DNA of 64,000 nucleotides from Bradyrhizobium campsiandrae (GCF_014529705.1 NZ_JAANIH010000018.1:1-64000); one strand, 5' to 3'. Numbered from the stretch's first letter, positions 39,957 through 49,817 are shown. A program made the numbers and translations. The notes: a model not told the origin generated them from the letters alone.

Positions 39957-40526
39957 ATGCCCCGCTTCATCTCTCCCTTTGCTCTTGCGCTCATCGGCGT
40001 CGTCCTGTTCGGCGACGGCGCCTATATCCACGCCAAGGCGTGGCTCGCGCAGGTGTTGCTCGAGCGTGCATTCGACCGGAGCATCGCGACCGGCCGGCCG
40101 GTCAAGCCGTGGTCCTGGGCCGATACCTGGCCGGTAGCGCGAATCGAGGTGAAGCGGATCGGCGCCAGCGCCATCGTGCTGGACGGCACGAGCGGTCAAG
40201 CGCTCGCCTTCGGACCCGGTCATCTCGACCGAACTGCCGATGCGGGCGAGCGCGGCGTTGCCGTCTATGCCGCACATCGCGACACGCATTTTCGCTTCTT
40301 GCGCAACGTCTCGATCGGTGACGTCATCGAGATCACCCGCGCGGACGGCAAGCATTTTCGCTATCGCGCGGATGCCTCAAGCGTGGTGCGTTTCGATGCA
40401 TCCGGCATCGACCCTGCAACGCAAGACCATGAACTGGTGCTGACGACCTGCTGGCCATTCGATGCCGTCACGTCCGGTCCCGAGCGCTATATCCTTCATG
40501 CGACGCTGATCGAAGCGCTCGGCTAG
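39957..40526 (+). CDS. Class GN (marine proteobacterial type) sortase
   Basis: A 189-residue membrane-anchored transpeptidase. One N-terminal helix (residues about 4-22) is followed by the sortase barrel. The catalytic residues are visible: His107 in AAHRDTHFRFL, Cys165 in LTTCWPF and Arg177 in ERYILHA. It should cleave LPKTG in the protein encoded just upstream and attach it to an amine acceptor in the envelope. Family assignment (TIGR03784-type) follows from the pairing and length. Sortases are rare in Gram-negative bacteria and usually come with one substrate, as here. Confidence 0.92.
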   Translation: MPRFISPFALALIGVVLFGDGAYIHAKAWLAQVLLERAFDRSIATGRPVKPWSWADTWPVARIEVKRIGASAIVLDGTSGQALAFGPGHLDRTADAGERGVAVYAAHRDTHFRFLRNVSIGDVIEITRADGKHFRYRADASSVVRFDASGIDPATQDHELVLTTCWPFDAVTSGPERYILHATLIEALG

Positions 40527-40652
40527 GCTTCGAGACACGACCCGTTGCACATTCCGCCATGCGGCATGCAGCGCTGCTGGTTGCCACTCCATGCAACTCG
40601 CCATACAACGAAGTGACGCGCCACCAAGAAAAACAACGGGTGAGGTCACACC

Positions 40653-42872
40653 ATGGAAGCTCAGGTCTCTGCTGCATCGGTTCCTGCCCGCCCATGGTCG
40701 CCGCCGCCCGATGCCAGTGACGTCGTCAAGGGCATCCATGCCATGCTCCACCCCCACAACATCGTGCTGGTGGGCGCGACCGACAAGCCGGGCAATTACG
40801 CCGAGCGCATCTGGAACAATCTGGTCAAATATGGTTTCGAGGGCGGGCTCTATCCCGTCAACGCCAAGCGCGAAAGCATCTGGGGCGTACCCTGCTACAA
40901 GGATTTCGCAAGCCTGCCCGAAAAGCCGGATCACGTGCTGGTGCTGGTCCCTGCGCGCTTTGCCGTGCAGGTGATCCGCGACGCGGCTGCCGCCGGCGCA
41001 CGATCGGCCACCATCGTCACCTCCGGATTCAGCGAGCTGCAGGATGAGGAGAGCCAGAGGCTCGCGGCCGAGTTGCAACGGGCCGTGCGCGAGACCGGCC
41101 TTGCCGTCACCGGCCCGAACTGCCTCGGCAATTTGAGCGCCGGCGAAAAGCTGTTCACCAATATCGACGACCGCATCGTCACCATGGAACAGGGCGCGGT
41201 GGCGGTCGCCGGGCAATCCGGCGCCATCGTCATGGCGATCCGTCAGGCGCTGGAGGACCGCGGCGTCGGTGTCGGCTACATGGTGACGACAGGCAACGAG
41301 GCCGGGCTCGAGACGCCGGACCTGATGCGCTATTTCGCCGAGGATCCCAGCGTCAAGGTGATCGTGGTCTATCTCGAAGGCGTGCGCAACACCAAGGCGT
41401 TTCGCGACGCCTGCAAGGCCGCGCGTGCCGCGAGCAAGCCGGTGATCGCACTCAAGCTCGGATCGTCGGAGGGCGGCCGCGCCGCCGCGATGGCGCATAC
41501 CGGCGCGCTGGCGGGCTCGATCGAGACATTCGATGCGATTGCAACCCGCGAGGGCGTGATCCGCGTGGGCGGCCTCGACGAACTGATCGAGACCACCGAA
41601 TGCTTCGTCCACGCCGCCGTTCCCAGGGGCGACCGGCTCGCGGCGGTGACGCTTTCAGGCGGCAAGCGCGGCATGCTGATCGACGCCTTCTACGCACAAG
41701 ACCTGAACTTCGCGCCGCTGAGCCCGCATGTCAGCAGTGAGCTGGGCAAGATGCTCGGGCCGGGTTCGATCGTCGGCAATCCGCTCGACGCCGGTTTTGC
41801 CGCGGTGGTCGATCCCTCCGTCTACATGAAGTCGATCAAGCTGATGATCGACGATCCCGAGATCGACATCGTCATCATCGATGCCGAGATGCCGAAAGCG
41901 CCGCACGAGCAGCGCGAGCGGAACTTGCGCATCGTCAACGAGATGGCGGGCCGGGCCGCAAAGCCCGTGATCTATATCAGCGCGATGTCGATCGGCTTCA
42001 CCGAGTTCACCAAGAGCTTGCGCAAGTCGCTGCCGCATCTGGCGGTGATGCAGGGCATGGACCGCGCGGTGACCGCGATCAAATCGCTGCTCGCTTATGC
42101 CAGGCTGCGCAAGGAAGTGCCCGACATCGTCTCGAGCTCGAAGCCTGCGGCCCGGGCCGTGCTGGAGAAGACGCTGAAATCGGCGAACGGCGCCGCGCTT
42201 GACGAAGTCGCCTCGAAGAAGCTGCTGAAGGCCTACGGCATTCCGACCTCCAAGGAAGCAATCGCGCAGACGGCCGCCGAGGCGATGAAGATCGCCAAGC
42301 AGATCGGCTTTCCGGTCGTGGCCAAAGTCGTCAGCGCCGAGATCCTGCACAAATCCGATATCGGGGGCGTGGTGCTGAACCTCAACAGCGCGGCCGAGGT
42401 GAAGAAAGCGTTTTCCGACATCACCGCGCGGGTGGCGAAACTGAAGGGCAAGCCGAAGCTCGACGGCATCCTGATCGCGCAGCAGGTCAAGGCGGATCTC
42501 GAGCTCGTGGTCGGCGCCTCGCTCGACGCCGAGATGGGACCGGTCGTGCTGTTCGGCACCGGCGGCATCGACATCGAGCTGATGAAGGATGTCGCGCTCG
42601 CGGGCGCGCCGCTAGACGAGGCGGAGGCAAAGCTCCTGATCGGCCGCACCAAGGCCGGCATCAAGATGCGCGGCTATCGCGGCAAGCCGGCGCTGCACGA
42701 AGCCTCCGCCGTGAAGGCGCTGGTCGGCCTGTCCAACCTGATTGCGGATGCGGGCGACCGAATCGCCTCGATCGACGTCAATCCGTTCCTGATCAATGCC
42801 AAGACGGGCGTGGCGGTCGATGCGTTGATCGTCTTGAACAACGCCGCGGCAAAACGCGCAGCTGGCCATTGA
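40653..42872 (+). CDS. ADP-forming acyl-CoA synthetase (acetyl-CoA synthetase-like, CoA-binding plus ATP-grasp)
   Basis: A 739-residue fused synthetase. A CoA-binding Rossmann domain (residues about 35-165, VLVGATDKPGNYAERIWNNL) leads into succinyl-CoA-synthetase-like domains. MAHTGALAGS near residue 285 carries the likely phospho-histidine. The C-terminal ATP-grasp domain (about 510-735) contains GFPVVAKVVSAEILHKSDIGGVVLNL. The enzyme interconverts an acyl-CoA, ADP and phosphate with acid, CoA and ATP. Substrate is unknown (acetate, aryl or pimelyl types exist). It follows the sortase gene after 126 bases and seems unrelated to it. Confidence 0.88.
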   Translation: MEAQVSAASVPARPWSPPPDASDVVKGIHAMLHPHNIVLVGATDKPGNYAERIWNNLVKYGFEGGLYPVNAKRESIWGVPCYKDFASLPEKPDHVLVLVPARFAVQVIRDAAAAGARSATIVTSGFSELQDEESQRLAAELQRAVRETGLAVTGPNCLGNLSAGEKLFTNIDDRIVTMEQGAVAVAGQSGAIVMAIRQALEDRGVGVGYMVTTGNEAGLETPDLMRYFAEDPSVKVIVVYLEGVRNTKAFRDACKAARAASKPVIALKLGSSEGGRAAAMAHTGALAGSIETFDAIATREGVIRVGGLDELIETTECFVHAAVPRGDRLAAVTLSGGKRGMLIDAFYAQDLNFAPLSPHVSSELGKMLGPGSIVGNPLDAGFAAVVDPSVYMKSIKLMIDDPEIDIVIIDAEMPKAPHEQRERNLRIVNEMAGRAAKPVIYISAMSIGFTEFTKSLRKSLPHLAVMQGMDRAVTAIKSLLAYARLRKEVPDIVSSSKPAARAVLEKTLKSANGAALDEVASKKLLKAYGIPTSKEAIAQTAAEAMKIAKQIGFPVVAKVVSAEILHKSDIGGVVLNLNSAAEVKKAFSDITARVAKLKGKPKLDGILIAQQVKADLELVVGASLDAEMGPVVLFGTGGIDIELMKDVALAGAPLDEAEAKLLIGRTKAGIKMRGYRGKPALHEASAVKALVGLSNLIADAGDRIASIDVNPFLINAKTGVAVDALIVLNNAAAKRAAGH

Positions 42873-43020
42873 GGTCGCGCAAGGCGTATGAACGAAGCGT
42901 CGTCCGCCAAGTTTCGCGCGGGCGACGGCAAACGGAGCTGGTTACGCTTCCCTAACCTGCCCTTGCGTACCATTGCGGCTCCTTCCAAATTCGCCGCTTT
43001 GGTCGTAAAATCGCATCTAT

Positions 43021-43851
43021 ATGGCACGCGCGAGCAATCTGGTGATCGGGACGGCGACGCTGGCGGTGATCGCCGTGGCGTTCGGTGGCGTGCTCGGCGT
43101 GCAGAAGTGGCGCACCGTGCAGAGCCGCAGCCAGTTGCGCGTCGTGTTCGAAGGCGGTTCCGCGAGCGGCCTGCGCCGCGGCGGCCCGGTCAATTTCGAC
43201 GGCGTGCCCGCCGGCCAGATTTTGTCGATCAAGCTGGAGAGCCCGCGCAAGGTCGTGGTCCTGGTGGCGCTCGACAACGCCGCGCCGATCCGCAGGGACA
43301 CGGTGGCCGGCATCGAGTTTCAGGGCCTCACCGGTGTTGCTGCGGTCTCCCTGATCGGCGGCGCCCCCTCGGCACCGCCGGTGCCGCTGGATGCGGACGG
43401 CGTCCCCATCCTGACCGCAGATCTCAGCGATGCAGAATCCATCGTCGACACCCTACATAGCGTCGATCGCACCATCGTCAGCAACGCGCCCGCGATCAAA
43501 GAGGGCCTGCGCACATTCGAGGACTACACCGACGACCTCAGGGACAAGGGCGACGAGATCGACGCGGTGATGCTCAAGGTCGACAACGCGTTTGCGGGTT
43601 TCGACAATGCCGTCACCAAGATCGAGGGCGTGGTGCCGGGCTTCGTCGACGGCAAGGCCGACGAGCTGTTCGAGAAGGTGAAGGGGCTGCACGAACTCGC
43701 CGACAGCATGAAGAAGAAATCGGCAAGCTTCCTTGAGGACACCCGCCGCTCGCTGCTCGATGTCAGCGAAGCCGCCAACAAGATGAGCGGAATACCCACG
43801 CCCGCCGCCGCCCCGCGCCCGCCGCGCAAGCCGCCGCAGCCGAAGCGGTAG
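43021..43851 (+). CDS. MlaD/MCE family lipid-transport protein
   Basis: A 276-residue periplasmic protein anchored by an N-terminal helix (residues about 7-27). The MCE domain spans about 36-115 (RVVFEGGSASGLRRGGPVNFDGVPAGQI and GIEFQGLTGVAAVSLIGG), and a long helical C-terminal half follows, then a proline-rich tail PRPPRKPPQPKR. MlaD-type proteins form hexameric rings that carry phospholipid between membranes with MlaE/MlaF partners. None are adjacent here, so it is an isolated subunit or uses partners elsewhere. It ends only 3 bases before the convergent autotransporter gene. Confidence 0.85.
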   Translation: MARASNLVIGTATLAVIAVAFGGVLGVQKWRTVQSRSQLRVVFEGGSASGLRRGGPVNFDGVPAGQILSIKLESPRKVVVLVALDNAAPIRRDTVAGIEFQGLTGVAAVSLIGGAPSAPPVPLDADGVPILTADLSDAESIVDTLHSVDRTIVSNAPAIKEGLRTFEDYTDDLRDKGDEIDAVMLKVDNAFAGFDNAVTKIEGVVPGFVDGKADELFEKVKGLHELADSMKKKSASFLEDTRRSLLDVSEAANKMSGIPTPAAAPRPPRKPPQPKR

Positions 43852-43854
43852 AAC

Positions 43855-46767
43855 TTACCACGTGTAACGCACCAGGCCCTTGCCGGCGTAGGAGCGCGTG
43901 ACGTTCGAGAACTCGCCTTCGAAGGTTGCCGAGGCGGACCAGCCATTCATCCAGTTCATCTGCACCGACGCCGTGGTCAGCGCGGAATCGCGCGCCAAGG
44001 CCGCGCCGTTCACGACGAAGGCCGAACCCGGCAGCGCCTGGAGCACCGCGCCGACCGTGCGATCCGGGTTGAAATCATGCGCCCAGGCCGCGCGGCCCCG
44101 CAGCGTCACCACGCCGCCGACGGCGGCAAAGGACCTGTCGGCACGCAGGCCGAGCTCGGTGCGGGTGCTGGTCACGTCGTTGGCGGCATAGTTGAGCGCG
44201 AAGGTGTTGTTGCCGACTACGGCGAATTCGGAATAGCTCGGCAGGCTGAACAGCGTGGCCTGAAGCGCGGCATAGGGTGTCAGCGCAATCCACGGCGTTG
44301 CCTGGCGATAGCCGCCTTCAATCCGGCCCGTCACGGCATTGGCATTGAACTGTGCACGCAGCTGATCGGAGCCGGCCGCGGTGACGATGCGGTTGGTGGT
44401 GACATCCTGCCAGCCATAAGCGAGCGTCGCGGTGATATAGGCGGGGCCGGCGTTGTGGCGGACGAAGGCGCCGGCCTGAAACAGGTCGGAGTGGCCCCAA
44501 CCAAGTCCGTTGACGCCAAAGCCGGTGCCGCCACCAGCGAGCGCGAAGCCCGCAACCGTCGACGGCGAGAAGCGATAATCGAGGCCGACCGCCGTGCCAT
44601 AGACGCTGCTGTTGGTGCTGTTCGAGCCAAGTGCCGCACGACCGTCGGTGGTCTGCGAGCCACCGAAGCCGGCGGCCCACACATCCCAGCGCTGCGCGAA
44701 CGTCTCCGCAGGCGCCTTTCGATAGATCGACGCAAAGGCATCGCTGGGCCGCTTGCCGACGGCGGCATAGCCGTTCGCGCTCGCCTCTTCGCCATAGGGC
44801 ATCGCCCCCGCAGTGCCACTGCGTTCCGCGCCGAAGACGTCGGTCAACAGGCTCATGAACAGGTTCATGGCGTTGAACGTCGTCTGCTGCGATCCCGTTG
44901 CCGATTCACCCGAGGCCTGCGTCAGCCCGGCGGGCGACAGGTTGGCGAACGCGACCGGAAGGCTGCCGGCGCTGTTGAAATAGCCCGTCAGCACGTTGGC
45001 GACGGCCTGCTGGTTGATGTTGAGGCCACCGCCATAGCCGAGCGCAATGTCGAGGTCGACATTGTGGAGGCCATAGCCGAGCGTCGCGTGCAGGTTTGGC
45101 GAGAGGCCTGCGACCACGGAATTGAACGTACCGACTCGCGTGCCTGTGGTGAGGATGGTGTAGTGCTTCGCGATCGAGCCGGTCGCCACGACCACGACGG
45201 TGGCGCCGCCCAGCGTCGAAGTGCCGGCGACAGCCGCCAGTCCATTGGCGCCGCCGGAGACCTGCACCTGGTAGCTCGACGCCGACGTGAACGAGAGATT
45301 ACCGGACACGCTGAGCGTTCCTGCCGGATTGCCCGCCGCCAGCGTGCCGCCGTTGACTGCAATCGCACCGACACTGCCGATGCCGCCGAAGGTGCCGCCG
45401 GCTGCGACGGTCACGTTGCCGTTGATCGTCCCGGCCAACAGCAGCGTGCCGTCAAGCACGCTCCAGTTCTGATTGCCGGTGCCGGTGATGGTCCAGACTG
45501 AGCTGCCGACCTTATTGAAGGTCGAGAAGCCGTCGTACTGCAGGCCGTTGCCGATCCGGTCGAGGTTGAAACTGTCGCTGCCGATGCCGCCGAGCTGGAA
45601 CGTGTCGCCGCTGGAGGCCATCACTTTGCCGTTGATGACGCTGCCGGGACCGAGCGTGAGGGTGCTGGAACCGCAACTGCAGAGGTCGATGGCCACGGCG
45701 CCCGGCGCGCTGGCGTTGATCGTACCCGAGTTGAAGACCCTCGCATCGCCGTTGACACTGATGCCGACACCGCCCGACCCGACGTTGATGGTGCCCGTGT
45801 TGACGATCCGATTGGTCGTGCTCAGCGTGTTCACGGCGATGCCCGTGCCGGATGCGCCGACATTGATCGAGCCGCTGTTGGTCACAACGTTGTTGTCGCC
45901 GAACACGAACAGGCCCTGGGCGAAATCGGTGCCGGTGATCCGTCCGTTGTTGGTGATCGTGGAGGACTGGCCGCCGAAGGAGATGCCCACTCCGCCCAGC
46001 CCGACATCGATGGTCCCGTTCTGGGTGATGGCAGCCCGCACACCCTGCAGCGAAATGCCCGCCGACCCGTTGTTGCCGGTCGTGATCGAACCGCCATTGG
46101 TCACCCTGGCATCGTCGCCCTGCACGACAATGCCGACGCCGAAGTCCGCGGCCGTGATGGCGCCGAAATTGCTGACGGTCTGGAATTGCCCCTGCATGAA
46201 GATGCCGGCCGAATTCTGCCCGACCGAGATCGTCCCAGTCGCCGCATTGGTGACGGTGTTGGCGTCGTTGATCGCAACGATGCCGCCGGAGGGGCCGGTG
46301 GAATTACCGACCGTGATCGAGCCCGCATTGGTCACAATGGCCCCGCCGGCGGCATAGATGCCGGTCGAATTGTCGGCGCCGGTGATCGTGCCGGTTGCGG
46401 CATTGGTGATCGTGTCGTTCTGGCCTGCGAAAATGCCCGTGTGCGACGCGCCGGCCGACAGAGCGCCGGCGTTGGTGACGGTGCTGGAATCATTGACGCC
46501 GATCGCCGTCACACCGTTGTCGTTGACGGTCGCGCCGGCGAGCACATTGACGGTGAGGCTATTGATGCCGCCGCCGGCCTGAAAGCCGTTCGGGTCGCTG
46601 CCACTGCACACGACAGTCTGGCCACTCGAGGCCGGGTCGGGGATACAGGCCGCGCTGGCCGAGGATGCGAAAAGGCTGGCGCCGAGAACGAGCGCGGGAA
46701 CGCCGGCGAACGCCATGCTGCCGCGCCGGCGTGGTTGACCCTGCCGCCTCGCTAGACCGCCCCTCAC
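43855..46767 (-). CDS. Autotransporter (AIDA-like) with beta-helix passenger and outer-membrane barrel
   Basis: A 970-residue type V secretion protein. An extended signal peptide (to about residue 39, ASSASA-AC) precedes a passenger of many degenerate repeats of the form VTNAGSITVG / ITNNGRITG (residues about 70-380), the pattern of a right-handed beta-helix. Autotransporter-associated strands follow near 400-560. The C-terminal barrel (about 690-970) ends in aromatic YTW, the usual BAM signal. GTG 46767 has GGGGAG six bases before it. It probably exposes an adhesin-like passenger on the cell surface; ligand unknown. Confidence 0.9.
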   Translation of the reverse strand: MRGGLARRQGQPRRRGSMAFAGVPALVLGASLFASSASAACIPDPASSGQTVVCSGSDPNGFQAGGGINSLTVNVLAGATVNDNGVTAIGVNDSSTVTNAGALSAGASHTGIFAGQNDTITNAATGTITGADNSTGIYAAGGAIVTNAGSITVGNSTGPSGGIVAINDANTVTNAATGTISVGQNSAGIFMQGQFQTVSNFGAITAADFGVGIVVQGDDARVTNGGSITTGNNGSAGISLQGVRAAITQNGTIDVGLGGVGISFGGQSSTITNNGRITGTDFAQGLFVFGDNNVVTNSGSINVGASGTGIAVNTLSTTNRIVNTGTINVGSGGVGISVNGDARVFNSGTINASAPGAVAIDLCSCGSSTLTLGPGSVINGKVMASSGDTFQLGGIGSDSFNLDRIGNGLQYDGFSTFNKVGSSVWTITGTGNQNWSVLDGTLLLAGTINGNVTVAAGGTFGGIGSVGAIAVNGGTLAAGNPAGTLSVSGNLSFTSASSYQVQVSGGANGLAAVAGTSTLGGATVVVVATGSIAKHYTILTTGTRVGTFNSVVAGLSPNLHATLGYGLHNVDLDIALGYGGGLNINQQAVANVLTGYFNSAGSLPVAFANLSPAGLTQASGESATGSQQTTFNAMNLFMSLLTDVFGAERSGTAGAMPYGEEASANGYAAVGKRPSDAFASIYRKAPAETFAQRWDVWAAGFGGSQTTDGRAALGSNSTNSSVYGTAVGLDYRFSPSTVAGFALAGGGTGFGVNGLGWGHSDLFQAGAFVRHNAGPAYITATLAYGWQDVTTNRIVTAAGSDQLRAQFNANAVTGRIEGGYRQATPWIALTPYAALQATLFSLPSYSEFAVVGNNTFALNYAANDVTSTRTELGLRADRSFAAVGGVVTLRGRAAWAHDFNPDRTVGAVLQALPGSAFVVNGAALARDSALTTASVQMNWMNGWSASATFEGEFSNVTRSYAGKGLVRYTW

Positions 46768-46948
46768 GCAAAACTCCCCATTCCCATTCCGCCGGGGAAC
46801 TTAGGCCATGAGGGGCCCCTGTAGAACTACGGTGCTGCCGAAATCTATCCAACCGGCACGCGAAAAGGGCCGAATCTCGACGTGATGTTGCAACCGAGCC
46901 ACGGTGGGCCGGGGCGAAAACCTCCTTCGCCGCGTCAACTTCGGCCGG

Positions 46949-47989
46949 TCAGTAGTTGCTCGGCGCGCCTTCGTTCGGGATGCCATCGATCGGGCATTCG
47001 GCGGTGCCAGGCGTCGACCGCGTCATCGCCTCGACCATGTCGCGCGTGCCTTCGGGATCCCTAATCCAGTTCTTGTAGAAATCATATGGGCAGGCCGCGA
47101 CGCCGCGCGGGCTGTCGCCGGAATTGATCATGCCGGTGTAGCCGCGGTGAACCAGCTTGTAGAGATGGTTCTGCGACTGGCCGTTGCGCCTTGCATCGCG
47201 GATCAGGTTTTTCGAAAGCTGGGCGTATTGAATGCCGTAATCCTCTTCGCCGCATTCGCCGAGCGTCCGGCCATCGAAACCGATGATGGCGGAGTGACCG
47301 AAGTATGAGTAGACGCCGTCGAAGCCCGCCGCATTGGCGACCGCGACATAGACATTGTTGGCCCACGCCATCGCCTTGGAGATCATGACCTGCTGCTCCT
47401 TGGCCGGATACATGTAGCCCTGGCAGCGCACGATCAGTTCGGCGCCCTTCATGGCGCAATCACGCCAGATCTCCGGATAATTGCCGTCGTCGCAGATGAT
47501 CAGGCTGACCTTGAGGCCCTTCGGCCCTTCGGAGACATAAGTGCAATTGCCGGGATACCAGCCTTCGATCGGCACCCACGGCATGATCTTACGATATTTC
47601 TGGACGATCTCGCCCTTGTCGTTCATCAGGATCAAAGTGTTGTAGGGCGCCTTGTGCGGGTGCTCCTCATGGCGTTCGCCGGTCAGCGAGAACACACCCC
47701 ACACTTTCGCCTTGCGGCAGGCCTCGGCGAAGATCGCGGTCTCCTCGCCCGGCACCATGGACGCCGTCTCGTACATCTCCTTGGAGTCGTACATGATGCC
47801 TTGCGTCGAATATTCCGGAAAGATCACGAGGTCCATGCCTGGAAGCCCGACCTTCATGCCGACGATCATCTCGGCGATCTTGCGGGCGTTGTCGAGCACC
47901 TCGGCCTTGGTGTGCAGGCGGGGCATCTTGTAGTTGACGACGGCGACGCCGACCGTGTCGTTGCTGCTGGAAATATCGCCGTGAAGCAT
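46949..47989 (-). CDS. amiE: Aliphatic amidase (acylamide amidohydrolase)
   Basis: A 346-residue nitrilase-superfamily enzyme that hydrolyses short aliphatic amides such as acetamide and propionamide to acid and ammonia. The catalytic triad is intact and numbered as in Pseudomonas AmiE: Glu59 (FPEYS), Lys134 (YRKIMPWVP) and Cys166 ([10 protein letters not shown]). Length matches AmiE. It is the last gene of a minus-strand group with fmdB, formamidase and the UrtABCDE-type importer, so it acts on substrate brought in by that importer. Formamide-specific AmiF is the main alternative, but the N-terminus fits AmiE better. Confidence 0.93.
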   Translation of the reverse strand: MLHGDISSSNDTVGVAVVNYKMPRLHTKAEVLDNARKIAEMIVGMKVGLPGMDLVIFPEYSTQGIMYDSKEMYETASMVPGEETAIFAEACRKAKVWGVFSLTGERHEEHPHKAPYNTLILMNDKGEIVQKYRKIMPWVPIEGWYPGNCTYVSEGPKGLKVSLIICDDGNYPEIWRDCAMKGAELIVRCQGYMYPAKEQQVMISKAMAWANNVYVAVANAAGFDGVYSYFGHSAIIGFDGRTLGECGEEDYGIQYAQLSKNLIRDARRNGQSQNHLYKLVHRGYTGMINSGDSPRGVAACPYDFYKNWIRDPEGTRDMVEAMTRSTPGTAECPIDGIPNEGAPSNY

Positions 47990-48034
47990 GGTGAGCGCTC
48001 CTGTACTTTGTTTGATTGATGCTGGCGCGTGGAG

Positions 48035-48412
48035 TTAGTGGCTGATCATCCAGGGCCGCGCGGTGGGAAAGCCCTTGGCGCCGCTTTTTGACTTGGTCAT
48101 CAGCCGCGTGGGCTTTTTCTTGTCGGCCCCGCTCTTGTCCTTCACGGTCTTGCCCGATGAGCAGCAGCCGCAACCGGGGCCGTGCGAGGCCTTGTATTGC
48201 GCCAGCGTCTGCGGCGCGTGCGAGCTGCGCTCGTTGACGGCGTGGGCCTTGCGCTTGTCCGCCGGCATGCAGAAGAAATTCGGCGCGGTCAGGATGACGC
48301 GCGGCGCCATCGTCTCGCAGTGCGGACAGCTTTGCGGATCGTCGCATTCCGCCATCGGGCGGAGATCCGTAAACGGACCGCAATCATCACAGAGATATTC
48401 ATAGACTGGCAT
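48035..48412 (-). CDS. fmdB: FmdB family zinc ribbon protein
   Basis: A 125-residue protein with an N-terminal CxxC...CxxC zinc ribbon (Cys8, Cys11, Cys29, Cys32) in PVYEYLCDDCGPF and SCPHCE. A linker and a second cysteine cluster GPGCGCCSSG near residue 93 follow. FmdB in Methylophilus was described as a regulator of the formamidase gene, though its mechanism is not settled. Longer than minimal FmdB proteins, it has a lysine-rich tail (KKKPTRLMTKSKSGAKG). The genomic position between formamidase and amidase fits an amide-utilisation role. Confidence 0.85.
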   Translation of the reverse strand: MPVYEYLCDDCGPFTDLRPMAECDDPQSCPHCETMAPRVILTAPNFFCMPADKRKAHAVNERSSHAPQTLAQYKASHGPGCGCCSSGKTVKDKSGADKKKPTRLMTKSKSGAKGFPTARPWMISH

Positions 48413-48437
48413 CGTGTTGTCCTTCGTGTTCTTAATC

Positions 48438-48571
48438 CGTCATCCTGAGGCGCTCTAGATGGGGCGCGTGCGCCTCATCTAGAGCCTCGAAGGATGTACG
48501 GCCGAGATGCAGCCGGGCCATCGTCCTTCGAGGCTCGCCTTGCCTTGCAAGGCGAGCACCTCAGGATGACG
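48438..48571. repeat. Inverted-repeat element CGTCATCCTGAGG...CCTCAGGATGACG
   Basis: Outer arms CGTCATCCTGAGGcGCTC and GAGCaCCTCAGGATGACG enclose further internal repeats, including GCCTCGAAGGATG and CCTTCGAGGC. It fills most of the 175-base gap between the formamidase and fmdB genes. It is a dispersed palindromic element of the type common in this group of bacteria and could reduce read-through to fmdB and amiE. Confidence 0.75.
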
Positions 48572-48587
48572 GGGATAGAAAGCACGA

Positions 48588-49817
48588 TCATTTGTCCGGC
48601 GAGATCGGCATCTGGATATCGCCGGTGATGTGCTTGATCGGCCCGGCCGCCGACGGCATCACGTCGAAATCGAAGATCTCGGTCGGCAGCCACAGCGTGG
48701 CGCAGGCGTTGGGCACGTCGACCACGCCGGAGATGTGGCCCTGGCACGGCGCGGTGCCGAGGATCGAATAGGCCTGGGCGCCGGAATAGCCGAACTTCTT
48801 CAGATACTCGATCGCGTTCAAGCAGGCCTGGCGGTAGGCGATGTGGACGTCGAGATAGTGCTGCTTGCCGGCCTCGTCGACCGAGATGCCCTCGAAGATC
48901 AGATAGTCCTTGTAGTTCGGCGTGATCGGCGACGGCTTGAAGATCGGGTTCTTGATGCCGTATTTCGACATGCCGTCCTTGATCACCTCGACCTTCAGAT
49001 GCAGCCAGCCGGCCATCTCGATCGCGCCGCAGAAGGTGATCTCGCCGTCGCCCTGGCTGAAGTGCAGATCGCCCATGGAGAGACCGGCGCCTGGGACGTA
49101 GACTGGGAAGTAGATCTTCGAGCCGCGGGAGAGATCCTTGATGTCGCAATTGCCGCCATGCTCGCGCGGCGGCACGGTGCGCGCGCCCTCCGCACCGATC
49201 TTGGCCTTGACGTCGCCCTTGGCGCGGCCGCCATGGGCGGTCGCAGCGAACGGCGGATTGGCAAGGCCAGGTACGCGGGTCGGGTTGGTCGAGATCAGCT
49301 CGGCCTCGCGCTTATTCCAGGTCTCCAGCATCTTCGGATCGGGCAGACAGCCGATCAGGCCGGGATGGATCAGGCCGGCGAAATTGACGCCGGGCACGTG
49401 GCGCGACGAGGTGTAGAGGCCCTTGATGTCCCAGATCGACTTCTGCGCCAGCGGGAAGTGGTCGGTCAGGAAGCCGCCGCCATTCTGCTTTGAGAAGAAG
49501 CCGTTGAAACCCCACAGACTCTCCTTCAGCGGGCCGACGTCGAGCAGGTCGACGACGAGCAGATCGCCGGGCTCGGCGCCCTTGACGCCGATCGGGCCGG
49601 AGAGGAAGTGCACGATCGAGAGGTCGATGTCACGCACGTCGTCGGCAGAATCGTTGTTCTTGATGAAGCCGCCGGTCCAGTCATAGGTCTCGATGATGAA
49701 ATCGTCGCCGGGATTGACCCACGCCACGATCGGGATATCGGGGTGCCAGCGGTTGTGCACCATGTCATTTTCGTAAGCCGACTTGGTGAGATCGACCTTG
49801 ATCAGTGTCTCTGGCAT
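48588..49817 (-). CDS. fmdA: Formamidase (acetamidase/formamidase family)
   Basis: A 409-residue enzyme that hydrolyses formamide to formate and ammonia. Family features are NRWHPDIPIVAWVNPGDDFIIETYDWTGG near residue 22, HFLSGPIGVKGAEPGDLLVVDLLDVGPL near residue 70, REHGGNCDIKDLSRGSKIYFPV near residue 215 and DLHFSQGDGEITFCGAIE near residue 250. Length matches Methylophilus FmdA. It starts 24 bases after the urtE stop and belongs to the same operon, which supports import of formamide or related amides by the transporter. Confidence 0.93.
   Translation of the reverse strand: MPETLIKVDLTKSAYENDMVHNRWHPDIPIVAWVNPGDDFIIETYDWTGGFIKNNDSADDVRDIDLSIVHFLSGPIGVKGAEPGDLLVVDLLDVGPLKESLWGFNGFFSKQNGGGFLTDHFPLAQKSIWDIKGLYTSSRHVPGVNFAGLIHPGLIGCLPDPKMLETWNKREAELISTNPTRVPGLANPPFAATAHGGRAKGDVKAKIGAEGARTVPPREHGGNCDIKDLSRGSKIYFPVYVPGAGLSMGDLHFSQGDGEITFCGAIEMAGWLHLKVEVIKDGMSKYGIKNPIFKPSPITPNYKDYLIFEGISVDEAGKQHYLDVHIAYRQACLNAIEYLKKFGYSGAQAYSILGTAPCQGHISGVVDVPNACATLWLPTEIFDFDVMPSAAGPIKHITGDIQMPISPDK

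Noticed and set aside
43855..46767. Repeats in the autotransporter as a CRISPR or satellite array
   Set aside because: They are degenerate in DNA, in frame, and encode beta-helix turns.
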